Assembly: GCF_021729885.1 (NCBI RefSeq)
Contig: NZ_CP063401.1
Coordinates: 1,116,001-1,180,000, forward strand
From: Devosia sp. SL43
GTDB taxonomy: Bacteria; Pseudomonadota; Alphaproteobacteria; Rhizobiales; Devosiaceae
DNA length: 64,000 nucleotides
Direction of reading: 5' to 3'
Below the pieces are notes generated by a model. It did no database searches. It was not told the DNA's origin and saw nothing but the letters and a program-made list of their open reading frames with translations. A program made the translations under genes and the position numbers. Of this stretch, positions 1 through 9,294 are shown piece after piece; positions within the stretch are counted from its first letter, which is position 1, and the number at the start of each line of letters is the position of its first letter.

Positions 1-329
1 TTCAGCAACGCATCGAAGTAAAGCCCTGTCCCGCCAACGAAAATCAGCGGCTCGTCCTCCGTGCCGCCGACGATCCCCGCCACCGCTTCGAGCCACTGCC
101 CGGTCGAAAACCGCGTCGCCGCTGGCACATTGCCGTAAAGCACGTGCTGGGCCTGCTGCATGTCGTTTTCACCGGGCCGCGCCGTCACCACCCGCAGCGT
201 GTCATAGACCTGCATCGAGTCGGCATTGACGATCACCCCGCCCTGCGCCTTGGCCAATCCAAGCGCCAGCGCCGACTTGCCGCTGGCAGTCGGACCCGCT
301 ATCAGAACGGCGCGCCTGCGGCCCTTCAC
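1..329 (-). CDS. miaA: tRNA dimethylallyltransferase MiaA (partial, C-terminus outside window)
   Basis: Only the N-terminal ~109 residues are present; the gene runs off the left edge. MiaA transfers a dimethylallyl group to adenosine 37 of tRNAs that read codons starting with U. Visible: the P-loop [12 protein letters not shown] near the N-terminus, then [18 protein letters not shown], the family's substrate-binding region, and the [13 protein letters not shown] segment. The start is taken as GTG at 329 because a strong GGGGAGGA ribosome site lies 5 bases upstream; an ATG further upstream (355) runs into a stop codon. It diverges from serB, with start codons only about 25 bp apart, so the two promoters must overlap each other's genes. 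Identity is secure; the rest of the protein cannot be checked. Confidence 0.93.
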   Translation of the reverse strand, partial: MKGRRRAVLIAGPTASGKSALALGLAKAQGGVIVNADSMQVYDTLRVVTARPGENDMQQAQHVLYGNVPAATRFSTGQWLEAVAGIVGGTEDEPLIFVGGTGLYFDALL

Positions 330-353
330 GCGTATCCTCCCCGAGTAGACCAC

Positions 354-1226
354 ATGCCGGTTCTCTGCCTCATCGCCAATCCCGCCGATTCCGAACTCGA
401 CCCCACCCTGGCGGTGGCCGTGGTCAAGGAAATCGGCGGCGAGCTCAACTGGCTCAATCACGGCATTGCCTGCGAGATCATCGAGCCGAAGTCAACCGAT
501 GCGCTGACGCTGGCCCGCCAGGTGATCGGCACGCGCCGGGTGGATGCCGCGCTCGTTCCCACGGAAAACCGCCGCAAGCCGGTCCTCGTCGCCGACATGG
601 ATTCCACCATGATCAACGAGGAATGCATCGACGAACTCGCTGCCGCCCTCGGCATCAAGGACCAGGTCGCCGACATCACCGACCGCGCCATGCGTGGCGA
701 ACTCGATTTCGGCCAGGCCTTGGATACCCGCGTGGCCCTGCTCAAGGGGCTTGAGCGCAAGGTGATCGAGGAAGTCCGCCGTGAGCAGATTACGCTGGCG
801 CCGGGCGGTCGCGCCCTGATCCAGACCATGAAGGCCTACGGCGCTTATACTGCCCTGGTCTCGGGCGGCTTCACCTTCTTCGCCGACTATTTCGCCAAGC
901 GCATCGGCTTCGACGAGGCTGTGGCCAATGTGCTGGAGTTCGACGGCGACCGACTAACCGGCACCGTCAGCAAGCCCATCGTCGACAAGAACACCAAGCG
1001 CGAACGCCTGACCGCCCTAGCCCAAGAGCGCAACCTCCCGTTGAGCCAGACCATCGCGGTCGGTGACGGCGCCAATGACCTCGACATGATCCGCATCGCC
1101 GGCTTCGGCGTCGCGCTGCATGCCAAGCCGACAGTAGCGGCAGAGGCCGGCATCCGCATCGACCACAGCGACCTCACCGCCCTGCTCTACCTGCAGGGCT
1201 ACACCGACGAAGAGATCGTGCGTTAA
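354..1226 (+). CDS. serB: Phosphoserine phosphatase SerB
   Basis: Catalyses the last step of serine synthesis, phosphoserine to serine, in the cytoplasm. The 290-residue protein has an N-terminal ACT-like region (about 1-75) and a HAD phosphatase domain. HAD motif I is [10 protein letters not shown] with D81 as nucleophile and D83 as acid/base; motif II is the serine in LVSGGFTFF (about 170); motif III/IV is [10 protein letters not shown] near 238-247. The open frame extends upstream to 144, but ATG 354 ([10 protein letters not shown]) matches the family N-terminus and avoids overlap with divergent miaA. It converges on the DegP-type gene with no gap. Length is typical for the alphaproteobacterial enzyme. 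Confidence 0.95.
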   Translation: MPVLCLIANPADSELDPTLAVAVVKEIGGELNWLNHGIACEIIEPKSTDALTLARQVIGTRRVDAALVPTENRRKPVLVADMDSTMINEECIDELAAALGIKDQVADITDRAMRGELDFGQALDTRVALLKGLERKVIEEVRREQITLAPGGRALIQTMKAYGAYTALVSGGFTFFADYFAKRIGFDEAVANVLEFDGDRLTGTVSKPIVDKNTKRERLTALAQERNLPLSQTIAVGDGANDLDMIRIAGFGVALHAKPTVAAEAGIRIDHSDLTALLYLQGYTDEEIVR

Positions 1227-2678
1227 TCAGTGCAGCTTCACCGCCACGTAGCGGCTTGAGCCGGCCGGGTCCGTGACCTTGAACAGAACGGCATCGCGGC
1301 CGGCGCTGTCGGCTTCCGCGACCAGTTGCTCCACCTGCGCCACATCCTTGACCGGCTTCTGGTTGACCTCGCGGATCACGAGGCCAGCAATCAGCCCCTT
1401 GTCCTCGGCATCGCTGTCGCTTTCGACACCGGTGACCACAGGCCCGCTGACATCATCACCGATGCCATACTCGTCTCTCGTGAGGTTGGTCAGCTCTCCT
1501 AGCGTCAGACCAACGATTCCCGACAGCCCGTCCGCAACGGCTGCTGGCCCCGTCGACCCGGCAGCCGGAGCAACAAGCGCAATGTCAGTGGTCTCGAGTC
1601 GGCCCAGCGTGATTGCCACCGTCTCCTCCGCGCCATTGCGCAGGATCAACACCGGCACCGCCTTGCCGACCTCGGTTTCGGCGACGATTCGTGGCAGGTC
1701 GCGCATGCGCTGCACATCCTTGCCATCGAACTGCAGGATCAGATCGCCCTCCAGCATCACGCCGATCGACGGGCCCGCCGGGTCGATATCGACGACAATG
1801 GCGCCGTTGGTATTGGGGCGATCGAGCGACAGGGCGATATCCTCGCTCACCTCCTGGATGCCCACACCCAGCCAGCCGCGCCGCGTCTCGCCAAACTCCG
1901 CAAGCTGGTTGATCACCGGCCGCGCCAGGTTGCCCGGCACGGCAAAGCCAATGCCCAACGAGCCGCTGCCACGGGCAATGATCGCGGTATTGATCCCGAC
2001 CACCTTGCCGTACATGTCGAACAGAGGACCGCCAGAATTGCCCTGATTGATCGATGCATCGGTCTGGATGAAATCGTCATAGGGCCCGGAATTGATGTTG
2101 CGGTTGCGCGCCGAGACGATGCCCAGCGTCACCGAACCGCCGAGCCCGAACGGGTTGCCGATGGCCATTACCCAATCACCAACCTCGGCCGCGTCACTGT
2201 CGCCAAATTCCACGAACGGCAGCGGCGATCCCGCCTCTACCTTGAGCACGGCCAGATCGGTCTTTTCGTCATGACCAATCAGCTTCGCCGGCAAGCGACG
2301 GCCATCGGTCAGGAACACCAGGATTTCCTCGGCGCCCTCGATGACGTGATTGTTGGTGACGACATGTCCCTCGGCGCTGATGATGAAGCCAGAGCCGAGG
2401 CTCCGCGCCTCTTCCATGCGCTCGCCGCCCTGCCCATTATTAGGGTTGAGCTCGTCGAACAGCTCCGCCAGCGGCGAGCCTTCGGGAAATTCGGGGAACG
2501 GTGTACCGCCACCGACAGGGACCCGGCGCGACGTACCGATATTGACTACTGCGGGGGAGAGCTGCGCTGCCAATGCCGCGACCGATTCCGGCCCCTGAGG
2601 TATCGCCTGCGCCAATGCCGCCGAACCCCAGCTCAGACCCAGCACGATTGCGACCGCCCCCACAATGCCCAGACGCAT
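1227..2678 (-). CDS. degP: DegP/Do-family periplasmic serine protease
   Basis: Trypsin-like periplasmic protease/chaperone for envelope quality control. Begins with a Sec signal peptide (hydrophobic LGIVGAVAIVLGLSWGSAALAQ). The catalytic triad is visible: H111 in TNNHVIEG, D141 in KTDLAVLKV and S215 in QGNSGGPLF. Two PDZ domains follow, about 255-350 and 385-475. Start chosen at the second of two close ATGs because GGGAG then sits 6 bases upstream; the first (2684) abuts the ribosome site, and the frame opens at 2762. It lies downstream of hflK-hflC, a common alphaproteobacterial linkage of membrane proteolysis control with a periplasmic protease, but a strong hairpin (2771-2800) separates it from hflC. 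The paralogue name (DegP versus DegQ/MucD) is not certain. Confidence 0.93.
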   Translation of the reverse strand: MRLGIVGAVAIVLGLSWGSAALAQAIPQGPESVAALAAQLSPAVVNIGTSRRVPVGGGTPFPEFPEGSPLAELFDELNPNNGQGGERMEEARSLGSGFIISAEGHVVTNNHVIEGAEEILVFLTDGRRLPAKLIGHDEKTDLAVLKVEAGSPLPFVEFGDSDAAEVGDWVMAIGNPFGLGGSVTLGIVSARNRNINSGPYDDFIQTDASINQGNSGGPLFDMYGKVVGINTAIIARGSGSLGIGFAVPGNLARPVINQLAEFGETRRGWLGVGIQEVSEDIALSLDRPNTNGAIVVDIDPAGPSIGVMLEGDLILQFDGKDVQRMRDLPRIVAETEVGKAVPVLILRNGAEETVAITLGRLETTDIALVAPAAGSTGPAAVADGLSGIVGLTLGELTNLTRDEYGIGDDVSGPVVTGVESDSDAEDKGLIAGLVIREVNQKPVKDVAQVEQLVAEADSAGRDAVLFKVTDPAGSSRYVAVKLH

Positions 2679-2770
2679 GCCCATCTCCCGCCGCCGGCCT
2701 ATGCCGATCACTGTGGCAGCAAAGAGCAAGTCGTCGACCCGCACAAGCGGGTGCAGCAGCACGAAACAGT

Positions 2771-2800
2771 GAAGCCGGCGCAGAGGACTGCGCCGGCTTC
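2771..2800 (-). terminator. Perfect 13-bp hairpin between hflC and degP
   Basis: Arms GAAGCCGGCGCAG and CTGCGCCGGCTTC with a 4-base loop lie 21 bases after the hflC stop on the minus strand. The following sequence is only weakly T-rich (ACTGTTTCG), so it may end transcription partially, or protect the hflKC 3' end from exonucleases and lower degP expression. Confidence 0.65.
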
Positions 2801-2821
2801 AAATTCAGATCGACCGATGAA

Positions 2822-3907
2822 CTACTGCGCGGGCGGCGTAGCTGGTTCCTCGACCGCAGCCGGCACTTCGGTGCCAACCGTCGGCTCAAGCTGCGAACCG
2901 TCCTCAAGCGTCAGGCTGGGGGTGATCGAATCCTCGATGCCCAGACCGTCAAGCGCAGGTTCGTCGCTCGCCGGAGCCGTGATCGGCGCAGCGGTTGGCT
3001 GGATCGGCGTGGCAAGATTGGTGCTTGCCGCAGGGATCGAGCCGCCCGAACCGAAGTAGCGGAAGAATTCGCTATCGGGCGACAACACCATGGTCGTGCC
3101 CGTATTGGCCAGGGCCGTGCGGTAGGCTTCCATCGAGCGGTAGAACTCGAAGAATTCCTGATCCTGACCATAGGCCGCAGCGAACAGACGGTTACGCTCG
3201 GCGTCGCCCGTACCACGGATGATTTCCGCGTCACGAGTTGCCGCTGCCACGATTTCCACCGCCTGACGATCGGCGATAGCGCGCAGGCTCTGCGCCTGTT
3301 CCTGGCCACGAGCGCGGAGCAAGGCGGCTTCGGCCAGACGCTCGGCACGCATGCGGTCGAAGGTGCGCTCCGACACTTCCGCAGCAAGGTCCGTACGCAG
3401 GATGCGAACATCCACCACTGTAATGCCCAGTTCCGCCATATCGGGACGGATCAGATCGCGGGCTTCGCGCATCATCTGCGGACGCTGCTCGGAGAGAGCC
3501 GCGTTGAACTCGCGCAGACCATAGACCTGGCGCAGAGCCGCATCGAAGCGGGTGGCGATACGGTCTTCGGCGACTGACAGCTGGCCCAGTGCGCGTTCGC
3601 GGAACAGGCGTGCGTCGGTGATGCGGTAGGTCAGGAAGGCGTCCACTTCGTAGAACGCGCCGCCCGAGACCTGCACGGTCATGTCGGCAATATCCTGGCG
3701 CAGCAGGCGATCTTCGATGATCTGCACGCTGTCCACGATATCGGTCGGCACCTTGAAGTAGATGCCCGGTTCTGTGCGGACATTGGTGATCTGGCCGAAG
3801 CGCATGACGACGGCCTGGTCGCGCTCGTTGACCACATAGATCGACGAGAAGAAGACGTAGAGAGCGGCGATGACGACGACGCCAATGATGATCAGACGAT
3901 TGTTCAT
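2822..3907 (-). CDS. hflC: Protease modulator HflC
   Basis: SPFH/prohibitin-family membrane protein that forms the HflKC complex and modulates the FtsH protease. One N-terminal membrane segment (LIIIGVVVIAALYVFFSSIYVV, about 5-26) is followed by the SPFH domain (NERDQAVVMRFGQITNV, about 28 onward) and a helical region (about 180-270). At 361 residues it is longer than many family members because of a C-terminal tail after about 290 rich in Pro, Ala and acidic residues, probably periplasmic and disordered. Start ATG 3907 lies 3 bases after the hflK stop, so the two are co-transcribed and probably translationally coupled. Confidence 0.95.
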   Translation of the reverse strand: MNNRLIIIGVVVIAALYVFFSSIYVVNERDQAVVMRFGQITNVRTEPGIYFKVPTDIVDSVQIIEDRLLRQDIADMTVQVSGGAFYEVDAFLTYRITDARLFRERALGQLSVAEDRIATRFDAALRQVYGLREFNAALSEQRPQMMREARDLIRPDMAELGITVVDVRILRTDLAAEVSERTFDRMRAERLAEAALLRARGQEQAQSLRAIADRQAVEIVAAATRDAEIIRGTGDAERNRLFAAAYGQDQEFFEFYRSMEAYRTALANTGTTMVLSPDSEFFRYFGSGGSIPAASTNLATPIQPTAAPITAPASDEPALDGLGIEDSITPSLTLEDGSQLEPTVGTEVPAAVEEPATPPAQ

Positions 3908-3910
3908 GGC

Positions 3911-5020
3911 TTAGTTCCCCGTCACGGTAGAGTTCGAGGCACCAGAGCGCAGTTCGGGTAGCGGCAGGTAGGGTATGACACCCTGCCCGTTCTCCCCACT
4001 CTCGAGCAGCACCTTCTCGGAACCACCAAGCACTTCTTCCATCGTTTCGAGGAATAGCCGCTTGCGGGTCACTTCGGGGGCATTGACGTATTCGGCATAG
4101 ATGGCGTTGAAGCGCTCGGCCTCACCGGTTGCTTCCTGCACGACACGGTTGGTATAGGCAGCCGCCTCTTCGCGCAGCGCCGCCGCCTGACCGCGAGCGT
4201 TACCCAGCAGTTCGTTGGCATAGGCACGCGCTTCTTCCTGCAGGCGGTCTTCGTCCTGCTCGGCACGCTGCACTTCGTTGAACGCGTCGGCCACTTCAGC
4301 TGGTGGAGCGGCGTTTTCGATGGAGATCTGGTTCACGTTCACGCCCATCTCGTAGCTGTTGAGAATGGACTGGGTGATTTCCTGCACTTCCATGGCGATG
4401 CCAGCGCGGTCGTCACGGAAAATATCCTGGGCCGGGCGACGGCCGACGACTTCGCGCATGGCGCTTTCGGCGGCATTGCGGACCATGGCTTCCGGATCGC
4501 GCACGTTGAACAGGTAGTCGATGGCGCCTTCCGGCGTCACGGCCCACAGCACGGAAAAACGGACGTCGACGATGTTCTGGTCGCCAGACAACATCAGGCC
4601 GTCGTCACCGCGCGCCCCAGCGCCGGTTGCCGAACCGATGGTCGTCTGGTTTTCGGTGATGGTGACCTTTTCCACCGTCTCGATCGGCCAGAAGTGGAAT
4701 TGCAGGCCAGGCATGGCCAGTTCGGGCTTGGGCGCGCCGAATTGCAGCTCGACGCCAACTTCCTGCGGTTCGACCGTGTAGATCGAATTCAGCGCCCAGA
4801 AGGCGACCAGCGCCAACACGCCGCCGACGATGGCCCAGCGTCCGCCCGGGATGCCGCCACGGAACTGGTCGCGGCCGCGATTGAGAATATCTTCGAGGTT
4901 GGGCGTGTTGCCGCCGCCTGGACGACGCGGTCCACCGCCGCCACCGCCACCCGGCGCCTGACCCCAGGGACCGCCATTATTGTTGCGGCCACCCCCGCCT
5001 CCGTTATTCTCCCACGGCAT
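3911..5020 (-). CDS. hflK: FtsH protease activity modulator HflK
   Basis: Partner of HflC. The first ~45 residues are a cytoplasmic low-complexity segment rich in Gly, Asn and Pro (MPWENNGGGGG...), typical of HflK, then a membrane segment around 63-82 (WAIVGGVLALVAFWALNSIYTV), the SPFH domain (VEPQEVGVELQFG onward) and a long helical region with many Glu, Ala and Gln (about 225-320). Start ATG 5020 has AAAGGG 5-10 bases upstream. It follows folA by about 60 bases; that gap holds TATATAA on the minus strand, a possible internal promoter for hflKC. Confidence 0.95.
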   Translation of the reverse strand: MPWENNGGGGGRNNNGGPWGQAPGGGGGGGPRRPGGGNTPNLEDILNRGRDQFRGGIPGGRWAIVGGVLALVAFWALNSIYTVEPQEVGVELQFGAPKPELAMPGLQFHFWPIETVEKVTITENQTTIGSATGAGARGDDGLMLSGDQNIVDVRFSVLWAVTPEGAIDYLFNVRDPEAMVRNAAESAMREVVGRRPAQDIFRDDRAGIAMEVQEITQSILNSYEMGVNVNQISIENAAPPAEVADAFNEVQRAEQDEDRLQEEARAYANELLGNARGQAAALREEAAAYTNRVVQEATGEAERFNAIYAEYVNAPEVTRKRLFLETMEEVLGGSEKVLLESGENGQGVIPYLPLPELRSGASNSTVTGN

Positions 5021-5082
5021 CGCGTCCCTTTCGGATATTTATCAATTCGTTGGAGACTTATATAGGCAAGCGCTCGGCGCGA

Positions 5083-5604
5083 TCAATGAGCGGGCGGCTT
5101 ACGACGCTCGTACACATTGACGCGGTAGCTCGCTTCGTCTTTTGGCGAAGGCTCAACTTCCGGCCTATCGACAACCTCCCAGATTTCCGGGTCGATCGCC
5201 GGAAACCGCACGTCTCCGTCGGGCGCCAGATCGATGTGGCTTACATAAAGCCGATCGGCCTGCGGCATAAGCTGCGCATAAAGCTCGCCGCCGCCGATGA
5301 TCATGATTTCGTCAGCACCATCAGCCTCGGCGATTTCGCTAGCTTTTGCGAGCGCAGCCTCGATCGTCTGGACGACAACGATGCCCTCCGCCGTGTAGCC
5401 CCTTTGGCGCGTCACGACGATATTGGTCCGGCCAGGCAATGGCCTGCCGACCGTCTCGTATTGCTTGCGCCCCATCACCACCGGCTTGCCCATGGTGGTG
5501 CGCTTGAAAAAAGCCATGTCGGACGGAATGCGCCAGGGAATGGTCTGGTCGCTGCCAATCACGCCATTCTCGGCCACCCCGACGATCATCGCGATCCTGG
5601 TCAT
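5083..5604 (-). CDS. folA: Dihydrofolate reductase
   Basis: Reduces dihydrofolate to tetrahydrofolate with NADPH, regenerating the cofactor oxidised by ThyA, which is encoded upstream in the same strand run. The 173-residue protein shows the family N-terminus MTRIAMIVGVAENGVIG, the substrate-site IPWRIPSDMAFFKR (Asp at about 29), the NADPH-site VVMGRKQYETVGRPLPGRTN and the C-terminal-half glycine motif IIGGGELY. Its ATG overlaps the stop of the GNAT gene in an ATGA arrangement, so it is translated from the same mRNA. Confidence 0.95.
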   Translation of the reverse strand: MTRIAMIVGVAENGVIGSDQTIPWRIPSDMAFFKRTTMGKPVVMGRKQYETVGRPLPGRTNIVVTRQRGYTAEGIVVVQTIEAALAKASEIAEADGADEIMIIGGGELYAQLMPQADRLYVSHIDLAPDGDVRFPAIDPEIWEVVDRPEVEPSPKDEASYRVNVYERRKPPAH

Positions 5605-6080
5605 GGCGTACCCAGCTTCAGCAGCGCCTCACCATCAACCCGCACCTTGGTCCACTCATTCTGCATCACGCCGCCCTGGCTCTTGTAGAAATCGATGCTC
5701 GGCTCGTTCCAGTCGAGCACCCACCACTCGAACCGCCCCAACCCCTCGGCCACACACCGCTGTGCCAGATTGACCAGCAGCGCCTTGCCGACGCCTTTGC
5801 CGCGCATGGATGGATCGACGAACAGGTCTTCCAGCCAGATGCCGTGCCGGCCTTGAAAGGTCGAATAGGTGTAGAACCACAGCGTGAACCCGACCGGCTT
5901 GCCCGACCATTCGGCAATCTCGCAGAACACCTTGGGTTCGGCGCCAAACAGGTCGCGCACGATATCTGCCTCGGTCGCCTTCGCCTCATGGCTCAACTTC
6001 TCATAGGCGGCCAGCGCTTCGATGAAGCGGATGATCAGAGCAGCATCGGCGGCGACCGCGGGACGGATAGTCAGCGTCAT
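5601..6080 (-). CDS. GNAT-family N-acetyltransferase
   Basis: 159-residue single-domain acetyltransferase of unknown substrate. Visible: IRPAVAADAALIIRFIEALAAYEKLS at the N-terminus, a central WLEDLFVDPSMRGKGVGKALL that contains the acetyl-CoA binding motif (RGKGVGKALL, about 100), and a C-terminal WVLDWNEPSIDFYKSQGG. These features resemble the diamine (spermidine/spermine-type) acetyltransferase subgroup. The start ATG at 6080 overlaps the DUF4424 stop by one base and its own stop overlaps the folA start, so it sits inside a tightly packed operon. The open frame continues upstream but is contained in the DUF4424 gene. Confidence 0.9.
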   Translation of the reverse strand: MTLTIRPAVAADAALIIRFIEALAAYEKLSHEAKATEADIVRDLFGAEPKVFCEIAEWSGKPVGFTLWFYTYSTFQGRHGIWLEDLFVDPSMRGKGVGKALLVNLAQRCVAEGLGRFEWWVLDWNEPSIDFYKSQGGVMQNEWTKVRVDGEALLKLGTP

Positions 6081-7087
6081 TATTCGCCCGGGCGCCTCTG
6101 CAGGATCAGAATATCGAGTTCCTTGTCCGGCCAGTAGTCGGTCTTGACCATCTCGAACGTGGTCGGCCCGATCTTCTTGACGTCCTCGCCGCAGAACGAG
6201 ACGAAGTTGTCTTCGCTGCCCTTGTCGACGACGAGCCGGAAATTCTTGATGGCCCCGCCACCCCAGTTGCCGCCGGTGGTGAGGATGTAGGAAATCCACT
6301 CTTCCGTGTAAGGCGCGGAATAGGTCTCGTCGGGGCTGGTCTGGGTCGCTGCCACCGCCGCACGGAAATCGTCGTCCGTGCAATACTTAGCGCGATAGTC
6401 CGATGCCGGGTCGTAGTCCTCGTAGGGCTCGCTGAGGAAACTCACCGCCACAGTGCCACCGACGCTTGGCTTGTAGGTGTGGACCACTTCCACGGTCTCA
6501 CCCGCCGGGAAATGGCCCTCCCAGGTATAGGTCGCCTTGTACGTCCAACCGGGCCAATAGTGCTTTTCCCAACCGTTACCCTGGTCGAACTCGTCGGGCC
6601 ACACCATGCCCAGATGCAGCAGGCGCTCGGTGGTCTCGTCATCGAGCGCATCGACGAGCTGGCTGGCATCCTCGGTGAACGGCACGATGGGCAGGCCGAG
6701 CTGCTTGAGTTCCTTGGTGCGATCGACGCCGAAGGCATAGGCGTATTCATGCAATGTGGCCTCGACCGGCGCGCCGTTGAAGGTCGTCTTGAACTCGAAA
6801 AGGTTGTCGTCAGGCCCGCTGGGGAATGCCACCGGCGACCACCAGTTGGGAATGATGTCGGGCATCGGGAATGCGACCAGGATATCCTGGTCGGTTTCAC
6901 CGGTGTTGGTGAACTCGTAGACCACCTTGATTTCATCGCGGGAAATGAAGAGCTCCTCGCTCTCCATCACGATGGTCTCATTGGTGATGAATTCGAGCCC
7001 TCCCGTGGCCAACTGGGCCGAGGTGTCATTGCCGAGGGCGGGAACGCTGGCAGCCAGCAACAGGCCAAGGGCCGTCAGGGTCTTCAT
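6080..7087 (-). CDS. DUF4424-type secreted protein, function unknown
   Basis: 335 residues with a signal peptide (MKTLTALGLLLAASVPALGN) and no further membrane segment, so probably periplasmic. The segment AQLATGGLEFITNETIVMESEELFIS followed by VVYEFTNTGETDQDILVAFPMP is what I recognise as the DUF4424 beta-rich family; three Cys occur near the C-terminus (KYCTDDD, SFCGED). Start ATG 7087 has GGAGGATC about 6 bases upstream. It lies between the MazG-like gene and the GNAT gene, overlapping the latter by one base. No biochemical role is known to me. Confidence 0.85.
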   Translation of the reverse strand: MKTLTALGLLLAASVPALGNDTSAQLATGGLEFITNETIVMESEELFISRDEIKVVYEFTNTGETDQDILVAFPMPDIIPNWWSPVAFPSGPDDNLFEFKTTFNGAPVEATLHEYAYAFGVDRTKELKQLGLPIVPFTEDASQLVDALDDETTERLLHLGMVWPDEFDQGNGWEKHYWPGWTYKATYTWEGHFPAGETVEVVHTYKPSVGGTVAVSFLSEPYEDYDPASDYRAKYCTDDDFRAAVAATQTSPDETYSAPYTEEWISYILTTGGNWGGGAIKNFRLVVDKGSEDNFVSFCGEDVKKIGPTTFEMVKTDYWPDKELDILILQRRPGE

Positions 7088-7196
7088 GCTGATCCTCCAA
7101 GATGGTTGTGCATCTTTACCAGCCCGGCGCGCCCGCGAAAGCCAGAAGATGTTCGCGCGGCACTTGCCCGCAGGCGTGTGAACGGACGATGAATGA

Positions 7197-7523
7197 CTAG
7201 GCGGTCGAGCTCCGACCCAAATGCTGAAACCACTTCCGCGCCAGAGCCGCTTCGAGGTCGATTCCGTTATTGTCTGCGAACAGCAAAAGCATGGCCAGGA
7301 CATCCGCGGTTTCGTCCTCCATCGCCGTCCGAACCGCTGCCACATCCGCGCCTTTGAGCCGACCACGGCCGGTGGTCTTGAGATATTCGGCTGTCAGTTC
7401 GCCCAGCTCTTCCTGCACTTTGAGCAGATACCAATCGGCGTCCCGGACAATATCATTGCGCGAGGCATAGGTGTCCGACACTTCGGACACCATCACCGTC
7501 AGCTGCGCAAGCGTGTGGGTCAT
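7197..7523 (-). CDS. MazG-like nucleotide pyrophosphohydrolase
   Basis: 108-residue all-alpha NTP pyrophosphatase-type protein. The metal-binding pattern EELGEL (about 39-44) and, about 30 residues later, [18 protein letters not shown] fit the EExxE...ExxD signature of MazG/dUTPase-like enzymes, which cleave (d)NTPs to the monophosphate and pyrophosphate. Its ATG overlaps the thyA stop (ATGA), so the two are translationally coupled. A role in making dUMP from dUTP or dCTP-derived pools for ThyA is my inference from position; general house-cleaning of non-canonical nucleotides is equally possible. Confidence 0.85.
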   Translation of the reverse strand: MTHTLAQLTVMVSEVSDTYASRNDIVRDADWYLLKVQEELGELTAEYLKTTGRGRLKGADVAAVRTAMEDETADVLAMLLLFADNNGIDLEAALARKWFQHLGRSSTA

Positions 7524-8314
7524 ACGGCGATCGGCGCCGGGATGTGCGGATGCGGATCATAGCCCTCGAAGGTAAAATCCTCGAAGACGAAGTCCTCAAT
7601 CCGTGAGCGCTCGGCATTCATCACCAGCTTCGGCAATGGCCGCGGTTCGCGAGCAAGCTGCAGACGCGCCTGATCGAAATGGTTGCTGTAGAGATGGGCG
7701 TCGCCCAGCGTATGCACGAAGTCACCCACCCCCAGCCCCGTCACTTGCGCCACCATATGGGTGAGCAGCGCATAGGAGGCGATGTTGAACGGCACGCCGA
7801 GGAAGGTATCCGCAGACCGCTGATAGAGCTGGCAGCTCAGTTTGCCATTGGCCACGTAGAACTGGAACAGGCAATGGCAGGGGGGCAAAGCCATCTCGTC
7901 CACCTCGGCGGGGTTCCAGGCCGAAACGATATGGCGGCGTGAATCCGGCTTGGTCCTGATGGACTCGATCACATTGGCGATCTGATCGATCTTTCGACCG
8001 TCAGGCGCCGGCCAGCTGCGCCACTGCGAGCCATACACCGGCCCAAGATCGCCGTTCTCGTCGGCCCATTCATCCCAGATCTTGACGCCGCGTTCCTGCA
8101 GCCAGCGCACATTGGTCTCGCCGCGGATGAACCACAGCAGCTCGTTGATGATCGATTTGCGGTGAAGCTGCTTGGTCGTCACCAGGGGAAAGCCCTGCGC
8201 CAGGTCGAACCGCATCTGATAGCCGAACAGGCTCCGCGTGCCGGTGCCAGTCCGGTCGGATTTGTCGGTGCCATGTTCTAGGATGTCGGAGAGAAGCTTG
8301 AGATAGGGCTGCAT
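7520..8314 (-). CDS. thyA: Thymidylate synthase ThyA
   Basis: Converts dUMP to dTMP using methylene-tetrahydrofolate, producing dihydrofolate that FolA recycles. The protein is 264 residues, exactly the classical bacterial length, with the catalytic cysteine C146 in [11 protein letters not shown], the phosphate-binding [11 protein letters not shown] (21-31), [11 protein letters not shown] (91-101) and the C-terminal [11 protein letters not shown]. It follows the DUF1003 gene by 9 bases and overlaps the MazG-like gene by 4. Confidence 0.97.
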   Translation of the reverse strand: MQPYLKLLSDILEHGTDKSDRTGTGTRSLFGYQMRFDLAQGFPLVTTKQLHRKSIINELLWFIRGETNVRWLQERGVKIWDEWADENGDLGPVYGSQWRSWPAPDGRKIDQIANVIESIRTKPDSRRHIVSAWNPAEVDEMALPPCHCLFQFYVANGKLSCQLYQRSADTFLGVPFNIASYALLTHMVAQVTGLGVGDFVHTLGDAHLYSNHFDQARLQLAREPRPLPKLVMNAERSRIEDFVFEDFTFEGYDPHPHIPAPIAV

Positions 8315-8323
8315 GACGGCAAC

Positions 8324-8908
8324 TTACTTCGATTCGTCCGGCGCCGTCGCTACACCGACTCGGCTTTCCACGAGCCGGGTCAGCAGATCGATCTGCTGTT
8401 GCTGCTTGGCAATGAGCTGCTTGAGGTCGTCGTTGCGCATCTGATCGACCTTGTCGTGCAGCGCCATGATCTCGATTTCGGCCTTCAGGTTGCACTCATA
8501 GTCATGCGCCGTGACCAGCCGATCCTTCGCGGCCTGGCGGTTCTGGCTCATCATGATGACAGGCGCCTGAATAGCTGCCAGCATCGACAGCAGCAGATTG
8601 AGGAAAATGAACGGATAGGGATCTGGCGCCGAATGCATCAGCAACAGATTGAGACCCACCCAGGCCAGCAGCACCACGCCGAAGCTGATCAGGAAAGTCC
8701 ATGATCCACCGAACGAGGCTACTCGATCGGCCAGCCTCTCCCCAAAGCTGGACTTCTCGTCAAATGCCGCTGACGTATCTATGGAAAGAGCCTTCTTGCC
8801 GATCGCTTGCTCGAGGACCTGACGCTCTTCCCTGGTGAGCGCCTTTTCTCCCTTGCCCAGGAAACGCTCGGCCGCATGAATGAGTTTTGTGGTGGATGTA
8901 TCGGTCAT
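8324..8908 (-). CDS. DUF1003 membrane protein
   Basis: 194 residues. A soluble N-terminal part (1-75) leads to FGERLADRVASFGGSWTFLISFGVVLLAWVGLN and then PFIFLNLLLSMLAAIQAPVIMMSQNRQ, two membrane segments with the conserved P-F-FLNL and A-IQAP-IMMSQNRQ motifs that define DUF1003. The C-terminal third (about 145-190) is a Lys/Glu/Gln-rich predicted coiled coil. Function unknown. It is first in the thyA-folA-hflKC run and diverges from the OmdA-like gene across a 146-base spacer that must carry both promoters. Confidence 0.9.
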   Translation of the reverse strand: MTDTSTTKLIHAAERFLGKGEKALTREERQVLEQAIGKKALSIDTSAAFDEKSSFGERLADRVASFGGSWTFLISFGVVLLAWVGLNLLLMHSAPDPYPFIFLNLLLSMLAAIQAPVIMMSQNRQAAKDRLVTAHDYECNLKAEIEIMALHDKVDQMRNDDLKQLIAKQQQQIDLLTRLVESRVGVATAPDESK

Positions 8909-9054
8909 TTTGAGTCTCTCGGCTGACTGTCAGCCCTTCTACACCCGAATGACCCAGCACGGAGTCCTGCTTGGCAGGTAATAGAATACCGCCATGCGTG
9001 CTGACAGCGAATGTCACGGCAACGCGTTGGCAGAACAGTTGAAGGAGAACAGTC

Positions 9055-9294
9055 ATGAGCCCTCGACTGCGCCCGCTCCGCCCACGCGAGGATATGCCGG
9101 ATTTCGTGCGCGAAGCCCTCGAAGAACGCGGCCTGCGCGCCCAATACGACGCCCGCCCTCCATACCAGCGTAACGACTACCTGCTTTGGATCAACAAGGT
9201 GAAGCGCGACGACACCAAGCTCATGCACCTGGCGCAGATGCTCGATGAACTTGAAGCCGGCGGCGTCTATATGGGCATGAAGTGGAACGGTTAG
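9055..9294 (+). CDS. Short YdeI/OmpD-associated (OmdA-like) protein
   Basis: 79 residues. The RPREDMPDFVREALEERG opening, PPYQRNDYLLWINKVKR core and LAQMLDELEAGGVYMGMKWNG end match the C-terminal, helical part of the YdeI/OmpD-associated family, which in full-length members follows an N-terminal domain. Here that domain is absent and nothing like it lies upstream, so this is a stand-alone short form rather than a fresh truncation. Ribosome site GAAGGAGAA lies 8 bases before the ATG. The last four bases overlap the convergent transglutaminase gene. Function unknown. Confidence 0.82.
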   Translation: MSPRLRPLRPREDMPDFVREALEERGLRAQYDARPPYQRNDYLLWINKVKRDDTKLMHLAQMLDELEAGGVYMGMKWNG

